A DNA stretch of 16,758 nt from CAZBQG01 sp964493945 (GCA_964493945.1 CAZBQG010000077.1:1-16758); one strand, 5' to 3'. Counted from the stretch's first letter, positions 6,952-14,306 are shown. Made by a program: numbers and translations. The notes: generated from the sequence alone by a model not told the origin.

Positions 6952-7350
6952 ATGTCAATGAGTGACCCCGTTGCGGACCTTCTTACCCGCATTAGAAATG
7001 GCCAAATGGCGCGCATGGGCAGCGTCACCACGCCGGCCTCCAATTTCCGCGAAAACGTCCTGGCCGTGCTCAAGCGCGAAGGCTATATCCGGGACTATGC
7101 ACGCTACAATGTGCGGACCGGCATCGATGAAATAAAGATAGAGCTGAAATACTACGAAGGTGAGCCTGTGATCCGGGAAATCAACCGGATTTCCCGGCCA
7201 GGCTGCCGGGTGTTTTCCAAGATCAAGGATTTGCCCAGGGTCTATAACGGGCTTGGTATTTCCATCCTGTCGACGCCCCGTGGCGTCATGTCGGATGCGG
7301 AGGCACGCGCCGCCAATGTTGGCGGCGAAGTCTTGTGTCAGGTATTTTGA
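6952..7350 (+). CDS. rpsH: 30S ribosomal protein S8
   Basis: S8 of 132 residues is a primary binder of 16S rRNA helix 21 and, in E. coli, the translational repressor of the spc operon. MSMSDPVADLLTRIRNGQ, IREINRISRPGCRVFSKIKD and GLGISILSTPRGVMSDAEAR are characteristic. I place the start at ATG 6952, with GGGAG at 6940-6944, 7 bases upstream; the open frame extends further upstream into rpsN but without conserved sequence. No E. coli-like S8 target was recognised in the rplX-rplE region by eye. Confidence 0.96.
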   Translation: MSMSDPVADLLTRIRNGQMARMGSVTTPASNFRENVLAVLKREGYIRDYARYNVRTGIDEIKIELKYYEGEPVIREINRISRPGCRVFSKIKDLPRVYNGLGISILSTPRGVMSDAEARAANVGGEVLCQVF

Positions 7351-7374
7351 TCGGGTTTCGGGAGGTTTTGTAAT

Positions 7375-7908
7375 ATGTCACGCGTGGGACAAATCCCGGT
7401 CGAAGTGCCGGATGGCGTGAAAGTGGAGCTGGCCGGCCGTGACTTGTCGGTGAAGGGCAAGCTGGGTGAGTTGAGCCTGACCCTTTCCGATTTGGTCGAG
7501 GCCAATCTGGATGGTGACAAGCTGTGGGTCAAACCGGTCGATGATTCCAACGATGCCCAAAAATTATGGGGCACCTTTCGTTCTCTGGCCAACAATATGG
7601 TCACCGGCGTTTCGGAAGGTTTCAAACGTGAACTGGCCATCGTCGGCGTTGGCTACAGGGTCGCAGTCGAGGGCAAGGAACTGGTGCTTCAATTGGGTTT
7701 CAGCCATGAGGTCCGCCATCCCATTCCGGCAGGTATCAAGATCGATTGCCCGTCCCAGACGGAAATCGTTATCGGCGGCGCAGACAAACAGCAAGTCGGC
7801 AGTGTGGCCGCCAAAATAAGGTCCTACCGTCCGCCCGAGCCCTATAAAGGCAAAGGGATCAAGTACAAAGACGAAAGCATTTTGCGCAAGGAAGGCAAGA
7901 AGAAGTAA
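7375..7908 (+). CDS. rplF: 50S ribosomal protein L6
   Basis: L6 of 177 residues binds near the sarcin-ricin loop. It has the duplicated fold of the family: MSRVGQIPVEVPDGVKVEL opens the first half, FKRELAIVGVGYRVAVEGK starts the second, and the C-terminal RSYRPPEPYKGKGIKY is the conserved tail that contacts rRNA. SD GGGAGG lies in the 24-base spacer after rpsH. It stops 3 bases before rplR. Confidence 0.97.
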   Translation: MSRVGQIPVEVPDGVKVELAGRDLSVKGKLGELSLTLSDLVEANLDGDKLWVKPVDDSNDAQKLWGTFRSLANNMVTGVSEGFKRELAIVGVGYRVAVEGKELVLQLGFSHEVRHPIPAGIKIDCPSQTEIVIGGADKQQVGSVAAKIRSYRPPEPYKGKGIKYKDESILRKEGKKK

Positions 7909-7911
7909 GTC

Positions 7912-8274
7912 ATGAGTAAGTCCAAGGAACTTTTCAAACGCCGCACCCAACGGACGCGCAACAAGGTCAAGCGCAACAATGCGGGCCGCCCAAGGCTTTC
8001 CGTATTCCGCTCGATCAAACACATCTATGCCCAGGTTATCGATGACGAAAAGGGCGTCACCGTGGTGGCCGCCTCGTCCCTCGATAAGGAATTGAAGGGC
8101 AAGGTCAAAAACGGCGCGGGCAAGGAGGCCGCCGGCGAAGTCGGCAAACTGATCGCCCAGCGCGCGGCCAAGGCAGGGGTCGAAAAAGTCGTCTTTGACC
8201 GGGGTGGGTACATTTTTCATGGCCGGGTGAAGGCCCTGGCCGACGCCGCCCGCGAGGGCGGGCTGTCTTTCTAG
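7912..8274 (+). CDS. rplR: 50S ribosomal protein L18
   Basis: L18 of 120 residues binds 5S rRNA together with L5. RRTQRTRNKVKRNNAGRPRL, the SVFRSIKHIYAQVIDD strand and the C-terminal VVFDRGGYIFHGRVKALADA with AREGGLSF are clear family signatures. The basic N-terminal arm is intact. SD is weak (a GAAG tract just inside rplF), so translation may depend on ribosomes arriving from rplF, 3 bases away. Confidence 0.97.
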   Translation: MSKSKELFKRRTQRTRNKVKRNNAGRPRLSVFRSIKHIYAQVIDDEKGVTVVAASSLDKELKGKVKNGAGKEAAGEVGKLIAQRAAKAGVEKVVFDRGGYIFHGRVKALADAAREGGLSF

Positions 8275-8286
8275 GAGAGGGGGAAT

Positions 8287-8865
8287 ATGGCTCAATCACC
8301 GCAAGGCGGCAGGCGCGGCAACAGAAATGAACATGCCTCGCGCGAAGAACCGGAACTGCTGGATAAGCTGGTCAGCATCAACCGGGTCGCCAAGGTCGTC
8401 AAGGGTGGCCGGCGTTTCGGTTTTGCCGCCCTGGTCGTGGTCGGCGACGGCCGTGGCCGGGTCGGTTATGGCAACGGCAAGGCGCGCGAAGTGCCGGAAG
8501 CCATCCGCAAGGCATCCGAAAGCGCCAAGCGCTTCATGATCCGCGTTCCTTTGCGTGAAGGGCGCACCCTGCATCACGATATTCAAGGGCGTTTCGGGGC
8601 GGGCCGCGTGGTCATCCGCTCGGCCCCTCCGGGCACCGGGATCATCGCTGGCGGCCCCATGCGCGCCGTATTCGAAACCTTGGGCGTGCAGGATGTGGTG
8701 GCCAAATCGGTCGGTAGCTCCAATCCTCATAATATGGTCAAGGCGACCATGGAGGCTCTGGAAAAACTTACCTCGCCCCGCATGATCGCGGTCAAGCGCG
8801 GCAAGAAGGTGGGCGAGATCATCGGCCGCCGCGGCGCCCAGGCCGACGCGGCGGCCAAGGAATAA
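8287..8865 (+). CDS. rpsE: 30S ribosomal protein S5
   Basis: S5 of 192 residues lies at the mRNA entry side and affects decoding accuracy together with S4. The double-stranded-RNA-binding-like domain has LVSINRVAKVVKGGRRFGFA and VVVGDGRGRVGYGNGKAREV. The C-terminal domain has GRVVIRSAPPGTGIIAGGPM and GVQDVVAKSVGSSNPHNMVK. The N-terminus carries about 20 extra Gln/Gly/Arg-rich residues, as is common in alphaproteobacteria. A strong SD (AGGAGAGGGGG, 8273-8283) overlaps the rplR stop. Confidence 0.97.
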   Translation: MAQSPQGGRRGNRNEHASREEPELLDKLVSINRVAKVVKGGRRFGFAALVVVGDGRGRVGYGNGKAREVPEAIRKASESAKRFMIRVPLREGRTLHHDIQGRFGAGRVVIRSAPPGTGIIAGGPMRAVFETLGVQDVVAKSVGSSNPHNMVKATMEALEKLTSPRMIAVKRGKKVGEIIGRRGAQADAAAKE

Positions 8866-8869
8866 GCCC

Positions 8870-9064
8870 ATGGCGGATAAAAAGAAAACCCTTACGGTGC
8901 GCCAGACCGGCAGTGCCATTGGGCGGCAGAAAAAACAGCGGGCCACACTGCTCGGGCTGGGGCTGAACAAAATAGGAAGAAGCAAGATCTTGGAGGACAC
9001 GCCCGCCACCCGCGGCATGATCAACAAGGTGAAACATCTGGTTCAGGTGGTAGAGGAAGGCTAA
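8870..9064 (+). CDS. rpmD: 50S ribosomal protein L30
   Basis: L30 of 64 residues is the short bacterial form. LTVRQTGSAIGRQKKQRATL, GLGLNKIGRSKILEDTPATR and GMINKVKHLVQV match the family throughout. SD AAGGAA (8857-8862) lies in the end of rpsE, 7 bases before the ATG. It is followed by a 65-base spacer before rplO, which is longer than most gaps in this block and contains short repeats. Confidence 0.95.
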   Translation: MADKKKTLTVRQTGSAIGRQKKQRATLLGLGLNKIGRSKILEDTPATRGMINKVKHLVQVVEEG

Positions 9065-9097
9065 GCGCGCCTCGTCACTTTAGCGCGCCTCGCCACT
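9064..9097 (+). repeat. Short tandem direct repeat after rpmD
   Basis: A 16-base sequence, AGCGCGCCTCGTCACT (9064-9079), recurs as AGCGCGCCTCGCCACT (9082-9097) with one mismatch and a period of 18. It begins in the last base of the rpmD stop. GCGCGC in each copy is self-complementary, so the two can also pair as a 6-bp stem. Just downstream, ACTGGGGCCGG and ACTGGCCGG (9095-9115) form a second imperfect duplication. No promoter or terminator is evident. Confidence 0.7.
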
Positions 9098-9129
9098 GGG
9101 GCCGGGACTGGCCGGAAGGTTGAAGTAAA

Positions 9130-9720
9130 ATGAAGCTCAACGAAATTCGCGATAATCCAAAGGCGCGCCATGCGCGCACCCGCATCGGCCGGGGCAACGG
9201 ATCGGGCAAGGGGACCACGGCCGGCCGGGGCATGAAAGGCCAGAAGTCCCGGAGCGGCGTATCTCTTTTAGGGTTCGAAGGCGGCCAGATGCCCTTGTAC
9301 CGGCGCACGCCAAAGCGCGGTTTCAAGAATATTTTTGCCAAGCAATATGACATAGTAAATCTGGGCCGGCTGCAAAAAGCGGTGGATGACAAAAGGCTGG
9401 ACGCCAAGGCCGTGGTTAACGCCGAAACATTGCGGGCTGCGGGTCTGACCGGCAAGGCCGCCGATGGTGTCAGGCTTTTGGGCAAGGGCGAGATCAAGGC
9501 CAAGCTGACCATTGAAGTGACCGGAGCATCCAAATCGGCCATAGCCGCAGTCGAGAAAGCGGGTGGCACGGTGGCCGTCAGTCAGGTGAAGGCCGGGGAA
9601 AAGACGGAAAGTAAGAAGAAAAAGAAGACAGCAAAGAAGGTCGGGGAAGAGCCCCAAGAGAAATCCGAGGAAAAGGGTAAGGAAAAATCCGAGGAAAAGC
9701 CTGAAGAGTCTGCGGACTAG
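9130..9720 (+). CDS. rplO: 50S ribosomal protein L15 with charged C-terminal tail
   Basis: L15 is a late-assembling 23S rRNA-binding protein. The glycine- and arginine-rich N-terminal arm is clear: RTRIGRGNGSGKGTTAGRG, then GQKSRSG, GFEGGQMPLYRRTPKRGFKN. The body ends near residue 153 (KAGGTVAVSQV). The usual L15 is about 145-160 residues; this one has 196, with a 43-residue Lys/Glu-rich tail starting KAGEKTESKKKKKTAKK and holding two KSEEK units. The tail is absent from typical L15 and is probably disordered. SD GGAAGG (9114-9119) lies about 10 bases before the ATG. Confidence 0.97.
   Translation: MKLNEIRDNPKARHARTRIGRGNGSGKGTTAGRGMKGQKSRSGVSLLGFEGGQMPLYRRTPKRGFKNIFAKQYDIVNLGRLQKAVDDKRLDAKAVVNAETLRAAGLTGKAADGVRLLGKGEIKAKLTIEVTGASKSAIAAVEKAGGTVAVSQVKAGEKTESKKKKKTAKKVGEEPQEKSEEKGKEKSEEKPEESAD
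9661..9699 (+). repeat. 15-bp direct repeat in the L15 tail
   Basis: AAATCCGAGGAAAAG occurs exactly at 9661-9675 and 9685-9699, a period of 24 bases or eight codons, encoding KSEEK twice. It is a small in-frame duplication within the charged tail of L15. Confidence 0.8.
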
Positions 9721-9745
9721 TTGGCCATAACAAACAGGTGAAACC

Positions 9746-11089
9746 ATGGCATCAGCAGCCGAGAAATTAGCCGCTAACGTCAATTTCGGGGCCTTCGGCA
9801 AGGCCACGGAGCTGAAGAAACGCCTTTGGTTCACCCTGGGGGCGCTGATTGTTTACAGGCTCGGCACCTATATTCCTCTGCCGGGAATCGATCCCGGCGT
9901 GTTGAGCGATATTTTCGAACAACAACGGGGCGGACTGTTGGACATGTTCGACATGTTCGCTGGCGGTGCCCTGGAGCGCATGACCATATTCGCGCTCAAT
10001 ATCATGCCCTATATTTCGGCGGCGATCATCATGCAGTTGCTGACCGCCATGTCGCCCAACCTGAACAAATTAAAGAAGGAAGGCGCCCAGGGCCGCAAAA
10101 AGATCAATCAATATACCCGCTATGGGACGGTTGTGATCGCAGCACTGCAGGCCTATGGCATCTCCGTCGGCCTGGAAGGCGTGACCAGCCAAGCCGGCTC
10201 TGCCGTCTTGGATCCAGGGCTAACCTTCCGCATCACCACGGTTATTTCTTTGGTTGGCGGCACGGTCTTTCTCATGTGGCTGGGCGAACAGATCACCGAG
10301 CGGGGCGTCGGCAACGGAATATCCCTGATCATTTTCGCGGGAATCGTGGCCAATTTGCCTGGTGCCCTGGGCGGAACGCTGGAACTGGGCCGGACAGGCG
10401 CGCTGTCCGCAGGGCTGATCATTTTGCTGTTTATCATGGCCGTTGCCGTGATTTATTTCATCGTCTTTGTCGAACGGGCCCAGCGGCGCATCATCGTGCA
10501 ATATCCCAAGCGGCAAAAGGGCAACAAGATGTTTGGCGGCGAAAGCTCGCACCTGCCCCTGAAGGTCAATGTTTCGGGCGTAATTCCGCTGATTTTCGCA
10601 AGCTCCCTTTTGCTCGCACCGATTACCATCATCTCCTTTTCGGCCCAGCAGGGGCCGGAATGGCTGTCCACGGTCGGAGCCTATCTGGGGCGCGGCCAGC
10701 CGGTCTATCTGCTGGTCTATGTGACGCTCATCGTATTCTTTGCCTTTTTCTATATGAGCGTGGTCTTCAATCCGGAAGAAACGGCCGACAATCTGAAGAA
10801 ATATGGCGGCTTCGTCCCCGGCATCCGGCCCGGCAAGAATACGGCCGAATATCTGGATTACGTTCTCACCCGGCTGACCGTGGTGGGTGCCGTATATCTG
10901 GCGGCCATCGCCATTTTGCCCGAAATGCTGATATCCCGGTTTTCGGTGCCCTTCTTTTTCGGCGGCACTTCGTTGCTGATCGTCGTTTCGGTCACCATGG
11001 ATACGGTGGCCCAGGTGCAATCCCACCTCATTGCCCATCAATATGAAGGGCTGATCAAGAAATCCAGGTTGCGGGGAAGAAACGGTTGA
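9746..11089 (+). CDS. secY: Preprotein translocase subunit SecY
   Basis: SecY of 447 residues is the pore-forming subunit of the SecYEG translocon in the inner membrane. Ten hydrophobic segments can be traced, the first at about residues 25-45 and the last near 405-425. RLGTYIPLPGIDP, GGALERMTIFALNIMPYISA and EQITERGVGNGISLIIFAGI are conserved. The cytoplasmic loop VERAQRRIIVQYPKRQ leads to segment 7. The GFVPGIRPGKNTAEYL loop holds Arg361, equivalent to E. coli Arg357, important for SecA and ribosome contact. The 3' end overlaps adk by 4 bases (TTGA). Confidence 0.98.
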   Translation: MASAAEKLAANVNFGAFGKATELKKRLWFTLGALIVYRLGTYIPLPGIDPGVLSDIFEQQRGGLLDMFDMFAGGALERMTIFALNIMPYISAAIIMQLLTAMSPNLNKLKKEGAQGRKKINQYTRYGTVVIAALQAYGISVGLEGVTSQAGSAVLDPGLTFRITTVISLVGGTVFLMWLGEQITERGVGNGISLIIFAGIVANLPGALGGTLELGRTGALSAGLIILLFIMAVAVIYFIVFVERAQRRIIVQYPKRQKGNKMFGGESSHLPLKVNVSGVIPLIFASSLLLAPITIISFSAQQGPEWLSTVGAYLGRGQPVYLLVYVTLIVFFAFFYMSVVFNPEETADNLKKYGGFVPGIRPGKNTAEYLDYVLTRLTVVGAVYLAAIAILPEMLISRFSVPFFFGGTSLLIVVSVTMDTVAQVQSHLIAHQYEGLIKKSRLRGRNG

Positions 11090-11730
11090 ATTTGATATTA
11101 CTAGGGCCGCCGGGCGCCGGAAAGGGCACCCAGGCGAAGCGTCTGGAGGAGCGCTTCGGACTGGTGCAGCTATCGACTGGCGACATGCTGCGCGAAGAAG
11201 TCAAGGCGGGGACCAAATTGGGGGCGACGGCCAAAAAAATCATGGATGCGGGTGAACTGGTTCCGGATGAACTGATCATCAATATGATTTCGGCCCGCAT
11301 GGACGGTGGAAACGGCGCCAAGGGCGTTATCCTGGACGGTTTTCCAAGGACCGAGGCCCAGGCGGAAGCGCTGGATTCCATGCTGGCCGATAAGGGCCTG
11401 GCCCTGGATCACGTCATCCAGATGGAGGTGGACGAGGAAGCCATCGTCAAACGCATTACGGGGCGCTATTCCTGCGCAAAATGCGGTTCGGGATATCATG
11501 ACGAATTCCAAAAGCCGGCCACCGAAGGAGTCTGCGACAGTTGTGGCGGGGCGGATTTCAACCGGCGCTCGGACGATAACGAAGAAGCGGTACGCACCCG
11601 GCTGGGTGCCTATCATGAACAAACAAGGCCCATTTTACCATTTTACGAGAAAAAGGGCGTTCTTGAGGCGGTCGACGGCATGGTCTCGATTGACGCTGTT
11701 TTTCATCAGATCGAGGAGAAACTGGAGTAA
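11086..11730 (+). CDS. adk: Adenylate kinase, zinc-type LID
   Basis: Interconverts ATP + AMP and 2 ADP in the cytoplasm. The P-loop GPPGAGKGT is at residues 8-15, the AMP-binding STGDMLR at 30-36 and DGFPRT at 84-89. The long LID domain has a Cys4 set (C130, C133, C150, C153), the arrangement that binds structural zinc in many bacteria, unlike E. coli. RRSDDN follows, with the ATP-contacting arginines. 214 residues is the normal length. The start is TTG at 11086, overlapping the secY stop. It is supported by the conserved MNLILLGPPG N-terminus and the purine-rich GGGGAAG upstream. Coupled to secY. Confidence 0.96.
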   Translation: MNLILLGPPGAGKGTQAKRLEERFGLVQLSTGDMLREEVKAGTKLGATAKKIMDAGELVPDELIINMISARMDGGNGAKGVILDGFPRTEAQAEALDSMLADKGLALDHVIQMEVDEEAIVKRITGRYSCAKCGSGYHDEFQKPATEGVCDSCGGADFNRRSDDNEEAVRTRLGAYHEQTRPILPFYEKKGVLEAVDGMVSIDAVFHQIEEKLE

Positions 11731-11740
11731 TCCTAACGAG

Positions 11741-11768
11741 TTGACTTGACGGGCTAAAAGCCTATAAT
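11741..11768 (+). promoter_or_regulatory. Sigma70-type promoter upstream of rpsM
   Basis: TTGACT (11741-11746, -35) and a perfect TATAAT (11763-11768, -10) are separated by 16 bases. This is the only near-consensus pair I saw in a gap in the window. Transcription would begin near 11775 and leave a leader of about 58 bases before rpsM. It would give the alpha cluster (rpsM, rpsK, rpoA, rplQ) its own initiation besides read-through from spc. The spacer contains a short inverted repeat, GGCT AAA AGCC (11752-11762), which could be chance or an operator half-site pair. Confidence 0.8.
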
Positions 11769-11832
11769 CGCGCCTCTTTGGGACCACCTCCATGACTTTT
11801 TGCAACTTTTTAACGGCTAAGGAGAACCGGCT

Positions 11833-12213
11833 TTGGCTCGAATTGCTGGCGTAAATATACCGACGGGGAAACGGGTTGAGATCGCCTTGACCTATATCTT
11901 CGGTATCGGCCGTACCAGTGCGCGGCTGATTTGCGAAAAATCAGAAATTCCCAAGGAACGGCGGGTCCATGAAATGACCGACGATGAAGTCGCGCGCATC
12001 CGCGAGATCATCGATAGGGATTATCAGGTGGAAGGTGATTTGCGGCGGGAAACTTCCATGAATATCAAACGCTTGATGGATCTTGGCACCTATCGCGGTT
12101 TGCGTCACCGGCACGGATTGCCGGTGAACGGTCAGCGGACTCATACAAATGCCCGCACCCGCAAGGGGCCGGCCCGGGCGATTGCCGGGAAGAAAAAAGT
12201 TCTCAAGGCATAA
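11833..12213 (+). CDS. rpsM: 30S ribosomal protein S13
   Basis: S13 of 126 residues lies in the 30S head, contacting S19, L5 and P-site tRNA. MARIAGVNIPTGKRVEIALT, YIFGIGRTSARLIC and GTYRGLRHRHGLPVNGQRT are diagnostic; the last lies just before the basic C-terminal tail (NARTRKGPARAIAGKKK). The start is TTG at 11833. It gives the conserved MARIAGV and sits 8 bases after TAAGGAG (11818-11824); no ATG fits. First gene of the alpha cluster, downstream of its own promoter. Confidence 0.97.
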   Translation: MARIAGVNIPTGKRVEIALTYIFGIGRTSARLICEKSEIPKERRVHEMTDDEVARIREIIDRDYQVEGDLRRETSMNIKRLMDLGTYRGLRHRHGLPVNGQRTHTNARTRKGPARAIAGKKKVLKA

Positions 12214-12261
12214 TAACTGGCTTCGCTTCGGCAAAAGCCGGGCGATGGATAGAGGTTGCAG

Positions 12262-12654
12262 ATGGCAAAAGCAGCGGCGCAGCGCCCAAAACGGCGCGAA
12301 AGAAAGAACATTACCTCGGGTATCGCGCATGTAAGTGCGACGTTCAACAATACCATGATCACCATTGCCGACGCCCAGGGCAACGCCATTGCCTGGTCCT
12401 CGGCCGGAAGCCAGGGTTTCCGGGGGTCTCGCAAATCCACACCCTATGCGGCCCAGGTGGCCGCCGAGGATGCCGGGCGCAAGGCCATGGAACATGGGAT
12501 GCGGACTTTGGAAATTCAGGTAAAGGGACCGGGTTCGGGCCGTGAATCTGCGCTCCGGGCCTTGCAGGCGGTGGGCTTCACCATTACCTCGATCCGTGAT
12601 GTCACGCCCATACCCCATAACGGATGCCGGCCACGCAAGCGGCGGCGCGTCTGA
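12262..12654 (+). CDS. rpsK: 30S ribosomal protein S11
   Basis: S11 of 130 residues is on the 30S platform near the E site. ITSGIAHVSATFNNTMITI, GFRGSRKSTPYAAQVAAEDA and the C-terminal PIPHNGCRPRKRRRV are typical. Asn120-Gly121 matches the site that forms isoaspartate in E. coli S11. I start at ATG 12262 (MAKAAAQRP) with AGAGG at 12251-12255; an in-frame TTG at 12256 is two codons upstream and less likely. The 48-base gap before it has a small stem (GGCTT with AAGCC). In many bacteria rpsD follows; here it does not. Confidence 0.97.
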   Translation: MAKAAAQRPKRRERKNITSGIAHVSATFNNTMITIADAQGNAIAWSSAGSQGFRGSRKSTPYAAQVAAEDAGRKAMEHGMRTLEIQVKGPGSGRESALRALQAVGFTITSIRDVTPIPHNGCRPRKRRRV

Positions 12655-12665
12655 TCGATTTGCTA

Positions 12666-12701
12666 CGCCAGTGGGCCGGTCTGGTCCGGCACGATTTGGC
12701 G
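12666..12701 (+). promoter_or_regulatory. Bulged hairpin between rpsK and rpoA
   Basis: In the 89-base rpsK-rpoA gap the RNA can fold as a two-stage stem. CGCCA (12666-12670) pairs with TGGCG (12697-12701), GT pairs with AC, and GCCGG (12675-12679) pairs with CCGGC (12686-12690) around a TCTGGT loop. A 2-base bulge lies on the left arm and a 4-base bulge on the right, giving 12 pairs in total. It is not followed by a T-run. It could be an RNA-binding-protein site, a processing site or a stabilising stem. Function is inferred from structure only. Confidence 0.5.
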
Positions 12702-12743
12702 AATTTGAACATTATTGTTTTCACCCTTGAGTGAGGCACGCTC

Positions 12744-13760
12744 GTGATCCAAAAAAATTGGCAGGAATTAATCAAACCCGGGAAGCTCGATGTTGTACAA
12801 GGCAGCGTTCCGGAACGTCGCGCGACGATTGTCGCTGAGCCACTTGAACGTGGCTTCGGATTGACCCTGGGCAATGCGCTGCGCCGCATATTGCTGTCGT
12901 CTTTGCAGGGTGCCGCCGTTACGGCCATCCAGATTGACGGCGTGCTCCATGAATTTTCATCCATTCCGGGCGTTCATGAAGATGTGACGGACATTGTCCT
13001 GAACATTAAATCCATGGCCCTTCGCATGCATAGCGAAGGCACCAAAAGGATCTCGCTGGACGCCACCGGCCCAGGTCAGGTGACGGCGGAAATGATCGAT
13101 CTTGGTCATGACGTGGAGGTGATGGACCCTGAACTGGTCATTTGCACCTTGGATGACGGCGCCCGGATCCGGCTGGAAATGACTGTGGAAAACGGCAAAG
13201 GCTATATGCCCGCCGTGCAAAACCGGCCGGAAGAAAGCCCCATCGGGCTGGTCCCCGTCGACAGTGTCTTTTCGCCCGTGAGCAAGGTGGCTTACAAGGT
13301 TGAAAATTCCCGCGTCGGGCAGGTGACGGATTATGACAAGCTTTCTCTGGATGTGACTACCAACGGTACGGTCATGCCCGAGGACGCCGTGGCCCTGGCA
13401 GCCCGCATTCTACAGGAACAATTGCAGCTCTTCATCAATTTCGAGGAACCGCAAGCGGCGCGCTCGGACGAAGAGAAGGACGATCTTCCCTTCAACAAGA
13501 ATCTGCTGCGCAAGGTCGAGGAATTGGAACTGTCGGTGCGTTCGGCAAATTGTCTGAAGAACGACAATATCATCTATATCGGCGATCTGGTTCTCAAAAG
13601 CGAACAGGAAATGCTGCGCACGCCTAATTTTGGGCGCAAATCCTTAAACGAGATCAAGGAAGTGCTCAGCCAGATGGGCCTGTATCTGGGCATGGAAATT
13701 CAGAATTGGCCGCCGGAAAATATTGAAGAATTGGCCAAAAGGCTGGAAGAGCCCTTCTAG
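12744..13760 (+). CDS. rpoA: DNA-directed RNA polymerase alpha subunit
   Basis: Alpha of 338 residues. The N-terminal dimerisation domain (about 1-235) starts MIQKNWQELIKPGKLDV and has AEPLERGFGLTLGNALRRIL, the conserved assembly segment. A short acidic linker leads to the C-terminal domain (about 255-325): LSVRSANCLK, YIGDLVLKSEQEML, TPNFGRKSLNEIKEVL, LGMEIQNWPP. Arg266 corresponds to E. coli Arg265, which contacts promoter UP elements and activators. The start is GTG at 12744, with GAGG 8 bases upstream and no better ATG. A 46-base gap separates it from rplQ. Confidence 0.98.
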   Translation: MIQKNWQELIKPGKLDVVQGSVPERRATIVAEPLERGFGLTLGNALRRILLSSLQGAAVTAIQIDGVLHEFSSIPGVHEDVTDIVLNIKSMALRMHSEGTKRISLDATGPGQVTAEMIDLGHDVEVMDPELVICTLDDGARIRLEMTVENGKGYMPAVQNRPEESPIGLVPVDSVFSPVSKVAYKVENSRVGQVTDYDKLSLDVTTNGTVMPEDAVALAARILQEQLQLFINFEEPQAARSDEEKDDLPFNKNLLRKVEELELSVRSANCLKNDNIIYIGDLVLKSEQEMLRTPNFGRKSLNEIKEVLSQMGLYLGMEIQNWPPENIEELAKRLEEPF

Positions 13761-13806
13761 TAACGGGCTAGGATAAGAGAATTTTAAGCATTTAGGACCA
13801 AGATCA

Positions 13807-14256
13807 ATGCGACATCGTATGAGCGGCCGCAAATTGAACCGCACCAGTTCCCACCGCAAGGCCATGTTCTCCAACATGACCGCCTCCTTGCTGCGCCATG
13901 AGCAGATTTCTACAACCTTGCCCAAGGCCAAGGAGCTGCGCCGCATGGTCGACCGCATGATCACCCTTGGCAAACGCGGCACCCTGGCCACCCGGCGCCA
14001 GGCCCATTCCTTTTTGCGTGACGACGAGGTGGTAAAGAAACTTTTCGATGTTCTGGCCGAGCGCTATAAGGAACGTCAGGGCGGCTATTGCCGCGTTCTC
14101 GCCGCCGGTTTCCGATATGGTGACAGCGCACCCATGGCGGTGATCGAGCTGGTGGACCGCGATCCGGGAGCCAAGGGCGTCCTGGACAAGGAACGCCATG
14201 CCGCCGAAGTGGAGGCCGCCGGCGAGGAGTTGGACCCGGAAGCCATGCCCGCCTAG
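13807..14256 (+). CDS. rplQ: 50S ribosomal protein L17 with acidic tail
   Basis: L17 lies near the exit tunnel on the 50S back. MRHRMSGRKLNRTSSHRKAM, SLLRHEQISTTLPKAKELRR and the C-terminal GDSAPMAVIELVDRD are diagnostic. At 149 residues it is longer than the common 115-130: the last 25 or so, after GVLDKERH, form an acidic, alanine-rich tail (EVEAAGEELDPEAMPA). This resembles other alphaproteobacterial L17 tails. AGGA near 13793-13796 serves as SD. It is the last gene of the ribosomal block and is followed by a strong terminator. Confidence 0.96.
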   Translation: MRHRMSGRKLNRTSSHRKAMFSNMTASLLRHEQISTTLPKAKELRRMVDRMITLGKRGTLATRRQAHSFLRDDEVVKKLFDVLAERYKERQGGYCRVLAAGFRYGDSAPMAVIELVDRDPGAKGVLDKERHAAEVEAAGEELDPEAMPA

Positions 14257-14275
14257 ATCACGGAATTTGACCGGG

Positions 14276-14306
14276 AAAAAGGCAGCGCCGAGCGCTGCCT
14301 TTTTTT
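14276..14306 (+). terminator. Intrinsic terminator after rplQ
   Basis: An 8-bp perfect stem (GGCAGCGC 14281-14288 and GCGCTGCC 14292-14299) with a CGA loop is followed by seven T (14300-14306) and preceded by five A (14276-14280) that can extend the stem. This is a classical rho-independent terminator. It ends the ribosomal transcript 26 bases before the protease start. Confidence 0.95.

Noticed and set aside
7564..8295. A 243-residue minus-strand frame over rplF and rplR
   Set aside because: It is antisense to two clear ribosomal protein genes, with no start signal and no recognised motif.
9826..11046. A 406-residue open frame in another frame over secY
   Set aside because: It lies fully inside secY, has no hydrophobic segments or recognisable domain, and its composition is His/Arg-rich as expected for a shifted GC-rich gene.
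11731..11832. A hidden rpmJ (L36) or infA gene between adk and rpsM
   Set aside because: No short frame with L36 or IF1 features is present; the gap holds a promoter and leader only.
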